Shown here piece by piece: positions 30,930-39,031 of a DNA stretch of 39,031 nt. The notes under the pieces are model-generated. The model did not search any database and was not told where the DNA came from. It was given only the letters and a program-made list of their open reading frames with translations. Position numbers and translations under genes: made by a program. Positions within the stretch are counted from its first letter, which is position 1. Each line of letters starts with the position of its first letter. The stretch comes from Welwitschia mirabilis (Eukaryota > Gnetophyta > Gnetopsida > Welwitschiales), in the NCBI GenBank assembly GCA_051453625.1, contig JBOZIK010000001.1:117666957-117705987 (forward strand). The letters run 5' to 3'.

Positions 30930-32480
30930 CATATATGTTGTCATGGGATGGATAACTAATGAAAGGAAGACACTTGTGCATTTTATAAGGTCCATGGAGA
31001 AGGAAGCTAATGTCTGAACTACATGAAGTTACATATGCAAGAAATCCTAGATTCGTCAAAAATTACCACCAATTGCAAAAATACTACTTATAGCTCAGAA
31101 AAAAAGTAGATTTAAAGTAATACATCCATAATTTCCCTATATGTCAGCAGATGAAGATTCATCAAGAAAGACCCACTGGTCTCCTTAACCATTGGAAATA
31201 CCATAGTGGAAATGGAAGGAAATATCCATGGATTTCATTAGTGGTTTACGCCTTATTAATAAATAGGATGNNNNNNNNNNNNNNNNNNNNNNNNNNNNNN
31301 NNNNNNNNNNNNNNNNNNNNNNNNNNNNNNNNNNNNNNNNNNNNNNNNNNNNNNNNNNNNNNNNNNNNNNNNNNNNNNNNNNNNNNNNNNNNNNNNNNNN
31401 NNNNNNNNNNNNNNNNNNNNNNNNNNNNNNNNNNNNNNNNNNNNNNNNNNNNNNNNNNNNNNNNNNNNNNNNNNNNNNNNNNNNNNNNNNNNNNNNNNNN
31501 NNNNNNNNNNNNNNNNNNNNNNNNNNNNNNNNNNNNNNNNNNNNNNNNNNNNNNNNNNNNNNNNNNNNNNNNNNNNNNNNNNNNNNNNNNNNNNNNNNNN
31601 NNNNNNNNNNNNNNNNNNNNNNNNNNNNNNNNNNNNNNNNNNNNNNNNNNNNNNNNNNNNNNNNNNNNNNNNNNNNNNNNNNNNNNNNNNNNNNNNNNNN
31701 NNNNNNNNNNNNNNNNNNNNNNNNNNNNNNNNNNNNNNNNNNNNNNNNNNNNNNNNNNNNNNNNNNNNNNNNNNNNNNNNNNNNNNNNNNNNNNNNNNNN
31801 NNNNNNNNNNNNNNNNNNNNNNNNNNNNNNNNNNNNNNNNNNNNNNNNNNNNNNNNNNNNNNNNNNNNNNNNNNNNNNNNNNNNNNNNNNNNNNNNNNNN
31901 NNNNNNNNNNNNNNNNNNNNNNNNNNNNNNNNNNNNNNNNNNNNNNNNNNNNNNNNNNNNNNNNNNNNNNNNNNNNNNNNNNNNNNNNNNNNNNNNNNNN
32001 NNNNNNNNNNNNNNNNNNNNNNNNNTAGGATGATGCCATTTTTATTTGTGTAGATAGGTTGACAAAGATGGCTCATTGCATTACAATTCAAAGCTCTAAT
32101 ATAGCTGAAGAATTAGCCCTCTGATTTGTACAAGAAGTTTTTAAATTATATGGTGCACCACAAGTCATAGTATCTGACTAAGATCCAAAGTTTTATTTGA
32201 TTTCTAGCAAATTTTCTTTCACCATTAGATACCAAACTCAACTTCAGCACTGCATTTCACTCAGAGATAGATGATTAAACAAAAAAAGTTAATCTTATAT
32301 TAGAAAATACTCTAAGATGTTATGTGACAGGAAATCCCAAAAAACGGGAGAACTATCTATATTTGATAGAAATTTCTTATAATCAAATATTCCAAACTTC
32401 TATTCGATCTTTACCATTCTAGACAATATATGACAGGAACTATTATATCCTTATCACATGATTAGATCCTTCACAGAGAT
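30930..32480 (+). pseudogene. Gypsy integrase, broken (set B), with N gap
   Basis: The catalytic Asp is kept in M-D-F-I-S-G-L (Asp 31231-31233), and V-S-D near 32170 keeps the second. A 755-N gap at 31271-32025 lies between them. The bases on either side align with adjacent bases of set A (25407-25425), so nothing of integrase needs to be missing there. Downstream V-D-R-L-T-K-M-A-H (32050-32075) is standard. Confidence 0.85.
31264..32032. repeat. TAGGATG repeated on both sides of the 755-N gap
   Basis: The left flank ends in TAGGATG (31264-31270), and the right flank starts with TAGGATG (32026-32032). Set A has one corresponding copy-like stretch and no gap. The repeat may be overlapping contig ends, or a 7-bp duplication around an unsequenced insertion. 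Confidence 0.7.
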
Positions 32481-33010
32481 TAGAAAAGACAACATCTTTA
32501 GAATTAAATATGATGGAAGAGGTAATCAATAAAATAAAAAGATAGCTACATGTGATACAAGATCAGTACAAGAAGTATTATGATCAAAAACATCAAACCA
32601 TATATTCCAAGTCAGTGAACAAGTATCACTAAGAATCAAGCTAGAAAGGAACTCCTTGAAGATGGGAAAGTATAGCAAGTTAGCACCATGGTTCTATGAT
32701 CCATTCAAGATCATCGAAAGAAAATGAGATCTAGAATATAAACTATAATTTCCTCCAAGATGTTCTAAATACATCCACTTTTTCATGTGAGTACAATGAA
32801 ATCATACCATGAAGATAGAAACTAGGACTACACCTTGAATTATGCTTAAACCTAACTTGACTTTCATTGTTTAACTAAAAAAGTCTTAAGCAGATCTAAG
32901 TAATTAAGAAATAAAATATAAATGAAGTACTCATCCAATGAACCTACTATAACCAACAAACATGGAAAGAGAGAGAGTACATGTAGGATACTTTTCCCAG
33001 ACTTTTTAAT
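32480..33010 (+). pseudogene. Gypsy integrase C-terminus and chromo-like tail (set B)
   Basis: Parallel to set A from 25890. It includes L-A-P-W-F-Y near 32682 and the segment with the conserved T-W-K or T-W-E position at about 32960-32970. More decayed than set A in the last 100 bases. Not functional. Confidence 0.7.
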
Positions 33011-33180
33011 AAAGCTTGATATACCATTTTATTTTACATTATCAGTGTATTTGTTAAATGAATACTATCTCCTCTTTTTCTTTATGTTTTGTAGACCATA
33101 TAGAAAATAATTCGAAGAAGCATGGCTTCAAAAATAATACAAGTAGAGAAGAGATCATACTCGATAAGAAGCATGATTCC

Positions 33181-33194
33181 TAAGAGGGATGGAA
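33181..33194 (+). other. Polypurine tract, set B
   Basis: TAAGAGGGATGGAA directly before the LTR start at 33195. It is equivalent to 26579-26591 but with more changes. Confidence 0.8.
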
Positions 33195-33611
33195 TGTAAT
33201 GTTTCAAATTCATTAATTTGATAACAAAGTGTGTTAATTGCAGATTGAGCATAGTTAACAAGATATGTGAATGGGTGTGACCTAAATATAAAAAGATGTG
33301 TCCCTTCATTATGCAATATAAGCCTATGAAATTAGGTGCAGGTGGATAGATTGGATGGATATAACCAATGACAACTTTTGCTGATCCTCAAGTATCCCAG
33401 GAGAAGGACTTAAGTTGTACTTCATGTCTTTACCTTTGCCCACTAGTCTAAGGCTGCTAGCTAATGATGAGGAATGTAATCTATTGCTATTAATAATAAA
33501 ATCCATATTCTTTCTAAATTGTTCCTAGTTGTTCTTATTGATCTTGACATCTTATTTTATATATTCCTTTCTATACAAAGTAATCCAGAATTAGTAAAAT
33601 GGAATATTACA
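33195..33611 (+). repeat. Gypsy 3' LTR (copy 3)
   Basis: 417 bp, TGTAATG to ATTACA, then the second CTCTT. It pairs with copy 1 by sequence similarity and by the target duplication. Confidence 0.95.
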
Positions 33612-33992
33612 CTCTTGGTCTTCTAAGAAATAGGTATAATTATAATGTCATCCATTGAAGCTTAATCTGTTACTCTCTTTAAAGTAGAAAAATAGGTTGT
33701 TTAGATCTCTACATCACTTGAAGAAATGAGATTTGTGGATAAATTACCAAAGTTAATGTATTCTGATAACATATAATAGTGGCCATCATAAAGAATCTAG
33801 TTTATTATGCTCAAATAAAGCACATAGACATCAAACATCACTTCATTAGAGATCTCATTGAGAAGGATTTCTTTAGAATCAATCATGTAAAACCAAAATT
33901 TAAAATAGCAGATATATTTCCTAAGCCTATGGTTAGAGAAGAAGACTGAGAAACTTACTTGGTATTAAATACATTGACATTAAGGAAGGAAA
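33612..33992 (+). pseudogene. Copia element 2 RNase H, right part
   Basis: Resumes with S-W-S-S-K-K after CTCTT. Then come E-M-R-F-V-D near 33725, H-I-D-I-K-H-H-F-I-R-D-L-I near 33825 and the I-A-D-I-F-P-K-P motif near 33905. These complete the copia RNase H C-terminal half. AAGGAAGGAAA at 33982-33992 is a polypurine tract next to the LTR. Confidence 0.9.
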
Positions 33993-34217
33993 TGATAGGA
34001 CATGATGTCCAACATCTTGATTCATTATCTAAATCTCAGAATATAACTTCCATGATCATAATTCCTTGATTTTCTTAAATTCTCTTAATTTTCTTTGATG
34101 TATCTCTTAATATTTTCTACTCTATTTTTAGCACATCTCTTTTTATTTTTTGAGGATTGACCTCCCAATTTAATAACAAGTTTAACATATTATTTTTTGA
34201 ATTTATGAGTCCTATTT
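33993..34217 (+). repeat. 3' LTR of copia element 2
   Basis: Begins TGATAGGACATG. It shares AGAATATAACTTCCATGATCATAAT and later words with the 5' copy at 12658. The end is approximate. No target duplication could be seen with the left side. Confidence 0.75.
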
Positions 34218-35345
34218 AAAAAAAACAAAAAGACTACGAAACAGTTTGGTGGATCTTAGATATTTGAGAGGAACTTTAGGATTATGTATTTGATTTAGTA
34301 AAGATAAAAAGATGATTAGAAACTATTTCAAATTAAGTTAAATGTTTATAATGGCCAGAGGGCTTATTTCATGGAAGTGAAGTTGCGATTGCTAGTGGCT
34401 CTTCTGACCATGGAAGTAGAGTACATTGCTACTTCAACAATCTACAGAGAAGGGATTTGGAAAAAAAATTTAATGAAAGGATTAGAAAGACATCAATCAA
34501 AGATGTGAATTTGTAATGGTAATCAATTCACATTCCTAGTGCATAATTCCATGTTGCATGAGAAGTTTAAGCACATTCAAGTAAAGCATCACTTTTTGCT
34601 ATAATAGATCCAAGAAGGATGTGCTATCTACATAAAGTTTACACTTTGACAAATTGAGTAGATATGTTAACAAAGCCACTTCAATTGAAGAAGTTCAAAT
34701 GGTGTCTAGACTTTGTAAAACTTTGTGAAAGATAACTGAGTAGCTAAGGATGAGGGATTTAATGCTAAAAACACAGTAGACAATTTTGATTAAGATGGAG
34801 ATTGATGGAATATGAGATTTAAAGTGGCTCTTCATCTTTTTCCTCATTTGGCTCAATTATTATATTATCCATTAGCCTTACACAAAGTTATTTATTTTCC
34901 AATCATGTCTTACCTATTTGTAAGATTGACATGTTATTTTTTAGCTGAAATTAACATACTCAAGGGAAGCATGAACTCAAAGTGATAAATAATAAATTAT
35001 GTCTATTTTAAGGGTTTCCTTGTTTAGTTGAAACCCTAAGCTTATATAAATGATCTTAAGAAGATCCTTATGGTATCATAGTTTAAAACATAACAACACA
35101 TTTAGTTGTGTAGCATCCTAAGTATTATTGGTTTATTTATAGTTTTGAATACCTTTAGTGAGGAGGAGTAACTATTTGTAAGCTAAGAAACTATTGATAT
35201 ATTACAAAGCCAAATTATGATATCCCCTATTTTTCTCTTCCTTCTATAATAAAAAATGTGAATACCATTTCCTGTGAAAGTAGGAATATTACCATATTAA
35301 ACCTTGATGTTTCTTGTCTCTTGTATTTTCCCCCTTCTTGTTACA
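34218..35345 (+). mobile_element. Copia element 4, RNase H and 3' LTR only
   Basis: Directly after the LTR of element 2, copia RNase H resumes in a different sequence. Blocks L-R-Y-L-R-G-T-L-G-L (34258-34290), V-E-Y-I-A-T-S near 34408, S-M-L-H-E-K-F-K-H-I-Q-V-K-H-H-F (34549-34595) and F-K-W-C-L-D-F-V-K (34694-34720). A polypurine tract TAAGATGGAGAT (34791-34802) precedes an LTR from TGATGGAATATG (34803). The 5' part is absent, so element 2 may have inserted into it, or it is 5' truncated. Confidence 0.8.
34803..35345 (+). repeat. 3' LTR of copia element 4
   Basis: About 540 bp from TGATGGAATATG to TCTTGTTACA. Contains a TATA-like CTTATATAAATGA at about 35041-35053. Only one copy lies in the window, so the right end is by the CA rule alone. 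Confidence 0.6.
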
Positions 35346-36129
35346 GGATTTTTTGTTTTTTTCACTTTGCTCTTCTCATGTTTAAGCATTCACATTTTAA
35401 TTTAAGTTAACATCCTCACAATAGTATGAATTTGTTTTTTGCAACATGTCATTTATCACTTTGGATTGAGGCTCTTCCTAGGCCCTCTAGTCTCTAAGGC
35501 TCTCTTATCCTAGATCATTGGTATATTATCCTTTTTTCATCCTCTAACACTGATCAAAGCTTGCCATTCTGGTTTTCTTCAAATTGGTTGCCTTTTCTCC
35601 AAATTTTAATTTAAAGAGTCTTTGTTGGTTGTTGGATATGAAACAATAATGTTCTTAACCAATTTCTCATCCTCCTCATTTTCATCATTTGGCTCATAGG
35701 TGAGTGACTCACTTATGGTGGAATTAAAAGGTTGTAAATATTGTCTTCTACCTCATTCTTAGAATTTTTCATGGATTAGCTTTTAACAATCTCTCACAAT
35801 GGTCTCTTTGGGATGCATTTATTTATGCCATAAACAATCCACTTGTATGTCAAATGGATTTTCTTCTGAGCTTACAATTATCCAAATAAGATGGTGCCAT
35901 TCTCTTTTACATTTGGAAAAAATGCATACATTTTCCATTCATAAATCCTGTTTTCCCATCTTAATCATTAGAGAATAAAACCTTTCCCAATGATCTACAC
36001 AAAGTTTAGATTAATAGAAAAATTTTGAAGAAGATATCAAGATTTTCCATTACAAAGTAGTAACATTTCTAATTCTAAAAAGTTTCCTTTGAAAAAGAAA
36101 ATTTTAGCTTGCTAAGAAATGGAAAACAA
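35346..36129. other. Unassigned AT-rich stretch with a minus-strand coding trace
   Basis: The minus strand between 35960 and 35480 gives broken coding-like pieces, including E-W-H-H-L-I-W, S-S-E-E-N-P-F-D-I-Q-V-D-C-L-W and an acidic N-D-E-N-E-E-D-E-K-L-V. No family is recognised and no frame is longer than about 45 codons. It could belong to the minus-strand copia element or to an unrelated relic. Confidence 0.35.
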
Positions 36130-36545
36130 GATAAAATTAAAGAGAATGAAGACAAACAACAATAACAATAATGAAATTAAAGAGAATGAAGACAAACAAA
36201 TTTATGTGGTTTAGCCAATGTGGCCTACGTCCATAGACAAGAGAAGAGTAATTAATATTATTATGTGGAAAGAGTACAAACTAAGAGCTTCATAATAACA
36301 GAACCATCACTCTTAAAGAACAAACCAAGAATTCAAGTATTATACCTAATATAACATATATATAGCAAAAATAATAAAATGGTTAATATTTCTTGAGACC
36401 CAAGATAATGTATATGTAGCCATAATGATAAAATGACCAATGTTTCTTGATACCGATGGAGGTTTATAGAGGGCTCTGAGTTCTCCATTAACTTCACTAA
36501 ACCTCTGCTAATGAAATACACCAAGAATTTGAGGAAACATTTACA
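36130..36545 (-). repeat. 3' LTR of copia element 3
   Basis: On the minus strand it starts TGTAAATGTTTCC at 36545 after the polypurine-like AAGGTGAAGATT (36546-36558). The segment GGACGTAGGCCACATTGGC then GAACCAC-like (36205-36236, plus reading GTGGTTTAGCCAATGTGGCC) resembles LTR text common in Tork/Tnt1-type copia elements. The far end is uncertain, and no partner LTR is in the window. Confidence 0.6.
36134..36199. repeat. 40-bp-period tandem duplication
   Basis: AAATTAAAGAGAATGAAGAC and six further bases occur at 36134-36159 and again at 36174-36199. Near the presumed outer end of the element 3 LTR. A further looser repeat (about 52-bp period, ATAAAATG with TTTCTTGA) lies at 36371 and 36423. 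Confidence 0.85.
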
Positions 36546-36624
36546 AATCTTCACCTTAACTTAAATTCTAGATGAAACTCTAGAAAACTACTCCACCTCT
36601 CTCCAAAAAAAACCCTATGAAGGC

Positions 36625-37919
36625 TTATCTTCCAAAAACTATAAGACCAACCAATTCCACATAGTATGTAAACTTGACTATAGGTAAAGGCTTGGTTAAC
36701 ATGTCAGCCAGATTATCAACAATACCAGTATTCTTCATCAAAATTCGACCTTCAATAATAATATCATAAATGAAGGGATATTGCACACTAACATGCTTTG
36801 TTCTCTTATGAAACATTTTATCTTTAGTCAAATATAATGAACTTTGATTATCATAATGTATCAAATTTATCTCTTTTTTCAATGTAATTTCTGACAGTAA
36901 ATTTGTTAATCATACATCCTTCTTAATTACCTTAGTTAATGACATGTATTCTGCTTCAGTAGTTGATAAAGCAATTATAAATTACAGTGCATCTTTCCAG
37001 CTAATAGCTATTACTCCAAATAAAAACACAGATCCTGTAAGAGATCTTTTATGATTAAGATCTCTNNNNNNNNNNNNNNNNNNNNNNNNNNNNNNNNNNN
37101 NNNNNNNNNNNNNNNNNNNNNNNNNNNNNNNNNNNNNNNNNNNNNNNNNNNNNNNNNNNNNNNNNNNNNNNNNNNNNNNNNNNNNNNNNNNNNNNNNNNN
37201 NNNNNNNNNNNNNNNNNNNNNNNNNNNNNNNNNNNNNNNNNNNNNNNNNNNNNNNNNNNNNNNNNNNNNNNNNNNNNNNNNNNNNNNNNNNNNNNNNNNN
37301 NNNNNNNNNNNNNNNNNNNNNNNNNNNNNNNNNNNNNNNNNNNNNNNNNNNNNNNNNNNNNNNNNNNNNNNNNNNNNNNNNNNNNNNNNNNNNNNNNNNN
37401 NNNNNNNNNNNNNNNNNNNNNNNNNNNNNNNNNNNNNNNNNNNNNNNNNNNNNNNNNNNNNNNNNNNNNNNNNNNNNNNNNNNNNNNNNNNNNNNNNNNN
37501 NNNNNNNNNNNNNNNNNNNNNNNNNNNNNNNNNNNNNNNNNNNNNNNNNNNNNNNNNNNNNNNNNNNNNNNNNNNNNNNNNNNNNNNNNNNNNNNNNNNN
37601 NNNNNNNNNNNNNNNNNNNNNNNNNNNNNNNNNNNNNNNNNNNNNNNNNNNNNNNNNNNNNNNNNNNNNNNNNNNNNNNNNNNNNNNNNNNNNNNNNNNN
37701 NNNNNNNNNNNNNNNNNNNNNNNNNNNNNNNNNNNNNNNNNNNNNNNNNNNNNNNNNNNNNNNNNCTCCAAATAAAAACACATATCCTGTAAGAGATCTT
37801 TTATGATTAAGATCTCTAGAAAAATTAGAATCACAAAACCCCATAAGATTGATGGTCATCCTCCCAAATTCCAAGCACAAATCAGAAGTTCCCTGTAAGT
37901 ATTTAAGGATCCACTTCAC
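36625..37919 (-). pseudogene. Copia RNase H, broken, with N gap
   Basis: The minus frame at 37919-37818 has W-I-L-K-Y-L-Q-G-T and F-C-D-S-N-F, then R-S-L-T-G with a copy on each side of the 700-N gap (37766-37817 and 37014-37065). Beyond the gap are A-E-Y-M-S-L-T near 36945 and an open 85-codon piece (36882-36625) with Y-D-N-Q-S-S-L, F-H-K-R-T-K-H-V-S and L-A-D-M-L-T-K-P. All are standard RNase H blocks in order. Confidence 0.9.
37014..37817. repeat. 52-bp copies flanking the 700-N gap
   Basis: 37014-37065 and 37766-37817 match at 51 of 52 bases (one G/T difference). The copies abut the gap on each side. With one copy removed, the RNase H frame is continuous, which favours unmerged contig ends over true missing DNA. 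Confidence 0.9.
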
Positions 37920-38075
37920 TACTTATCAATGAGATTTTTTAGGACAGGACATATACCTGCTTACAATGCTAACAACTTGTGAAATATCAGGACATGTACA
38001 AACCATGGCATACATGATGCTACTAACTACACTAGAGTAGGATACTCTAGCCATATATTGCTCATCCTCAACTGT

Positions 38076-39031
38076 TTATGATGATAAAGCAGTAGAAATC
38101 TCAAAGTAAGATACAAGTGAAGTAGAAATTGGCTTTGCATATTTCATGCTAAAATGATCAAGGACCTTTTCAATGTACCTCTTTTGACTAAGATACAACT
38201 TCCCTGTAGATCTATCCCTAGCAATATCCATGTTAAGAATCTTCTTATCTTCACCAAGATCTTTCATCTTGAACTCACCACTCAACAAATATTTCAACTT
38301 ATCAATTTTGAATTTGTCTTTGCAAGCGATCAACATGTCATCAACATATAGTAATAAGTAGATAAAGGAGTTATCTTGTAGCTTTTTGAAATAGATGTAA
38401 CTATCATATGCACTTCTAGTATAGCCATGAAAGACCATAAAAGAGTTAAAATGATTATACCATTGTTTGATGGACTACTTTAGCCCATACAATGGCTTCT
38501 TCAAAGTAAACATGGTCCTTATTTCCTTCGACCTCAAATCCTCTTAGTTGCTACATATAGATTTTCTCCTCTAGTTTTCCATGTAGAAATGTAGTCTTCA
38601 CATCTAACTACTCCAACTCCATATCATATCTAGTAACTAGAGCTAACAAGATACAAATGGAAGAGTTCTTTACAACAGGTGAGAAAATATCATTAAAATC
38701 AATACCTGCCACTTGATTGAATCCTTGAGCAACTAATCTCGCCTTGAAATGAGCATCTTTAATTCTTGGAATGCCTTCTTACTTCTTAAACATCCATTTG
38801 ATCCCAAAAATCTTCTTCTCTTTAGATGCCTTTATAAGCTTCCATGTTCCATTCTTATGAAGGAATTCTATCTCTTCCTGCATACCAACTAGCTACTTCT
38901 CAGCATCAGCAAATGAGATTGCTTCATTATAGGATCTAGGATCATCAACAACATTTACCTGGTTGACTACTAACAAAGCATATGATGCATAATCTAAATA
39001 ATTCTGTGATGATATAATGTGTCTATGTGGT
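38076..39031 (-). pseudogene. Copia reverse transcriptase, broken, partial
   Basis: Minus-strand order is E-E-I-E-F-L-H-K-N-G-T-W (about 38880), K-A-R-L-V-A-Q-G-F (about 38735), L-D-V-K-T-T-F-L-H-G (about 38600), then an open 120-codon piece (38438-38076) with catalytic Y-V-D-D at 38337-38348 and F-K-M-K-D-L-G near 38270. Only a few stops and shifts are seen, so it is better preserved than elements 1 and 2. The N-terminal end is outside the window. Confidence 0.9.

Larger units (their letters stand above)
17641..33611 (+). mobile_element. Ty3/gypsy block nested in copia element 2
   Basis: It is bounded by related LTRs (17641-18056, 33195-33611) and a perfect CTCTT duplication. Inside are a PBS, a 4-kb leader with an antisense coding region, gag, and pol set A ending at a middle LTR (26592-27007). 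Then come 2.3 kb of other DNA, a gap, and pol set B leading to the last LTR. A single simple element would have two LTRs and one pol, so this is a composite, a nested pair with a lost LTR, or a scaffolding error. All frames are broken. Confidence 0.85.
12658..34217 (+). mobile_element. Ty1/copia retrotransposon 2, split by a nested gypsy block
   Basis: Left part 12658-17640 and right part 33612-34217 form one copia element. The reading frame of RNase H breaks within G-H-S-L-L-S at 17640 and resumes with W-S-S-K-K right after the CTCTT repeat at 33616. Related LTR ends lie at 12658-12888 and 33993-34217. Internal order is PBS, gag, protease, integrase, long C-rich linker, RT and RNase H. The LTRs have diverged with indels, so it is older than the insertion inside it. 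Confidence 0.85.
36130..39031 (-). mobile_element. Ty1/copia element 3, minus strand, truncated by the window
   Basis: On the minus strand, RT enters from the window end, followed by RNase H, a polypurine tract and an LTR. Blocks K-A-R-L-V-A-Q-G-F near 38730 and the YVDD box are typical. A 700-N gap lies in RNase H, but the flanks overlap by 52 bp. Protease, integrase and the 5' LTR would lie beyond 39031. Confidence 0.85.

Noticed and set aside
31151-32091. Open frames of 281-300 codons on both strands
   Set aside because: They consist almost entirely of N-derived X residues from the gap at 31271-32025.
37011-37919. Open frames of 251-302 codons across the 700-N gap
   Set aside because: Length comes from the gap. 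Only the flanking RNase H residues on the minus strand are real.

Overview
This is a stretch of plant nuclear DNA made almost entirely of old, broken retrotransposons; I find no intact gene. Primer-binding sites complementary to the plant initiator Met-tRNA (TGGTATCAGAGC at three places), LTR pairs, Ty1/copia and Ty3/gypsy pol motifs, a LINE reverse transcriptase and AT-rich, CpG-poor DNA all point to a repeat-rich seed plant. I cannot name the species. Nearly every reading frame carries stops and frameshifts, so most features are pseudogenes. Six runs of N interrupt the assembly (3652-3751, 11788-11797, 12235-12244, 29294-29393, 31271-32025, 37066-37765).

Layout. 1-480: short tandem repeats. 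600-2560: plus-strand L1-type LINE remnant. 2670-3650: unassigned coding-like frames. 3870-4047: broken DnaJ J-domain. 4930-5970: unassigned minus-strand coding relic. 7373-12105: copia element 1, with both LTRs, gag, protease, integrase and RNase H, but a C-rich, CpG-rich segment sits where the integrase-RT linker and RT should be. 12658-34217: copia element 2, which is split. Its RNase H domain stops at 17640 and resumes at 33612, because a Ty3/gypsy element (17641-33611) has inserted with a perfect 5-bp target duplication, CTCTT. 34218-35345: 3' end of another copia element. 36130-39031: minus-strand copia element cut by the window edge.

The gypsy block is the most unusual part. It has three LTR copies (17641-18056, 26592-27007, 33195-33611). 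The two outer copies resemble each other more than the middle one. It has two partial pol regions (A at 23200-26410, B at 29394-33000) and a 2.3-kb unrelated stretch between them. Between the primer-binding site and gag lies about 4 kb holding an antisense coding region (18265-20682, minus) with splice-like junctions, a minus-strand TATA box, and an 0.86-kb degenerate 21-bp repeat array separating it from plus-strand gag. I do not recognise the antisense product. It is the best candidate here for something undescribed.

The integrase-RT linkers of copia elements 1 and 2 (10140-11110 and 15160-16300) are long, C-rich and unusually rich in CpG compared with everything around them. Three of the six N gaps are flanked by duplicated or matching ends, and at two of them a related or conserved retrotransposon reading frame shows that no sequence need be missing.
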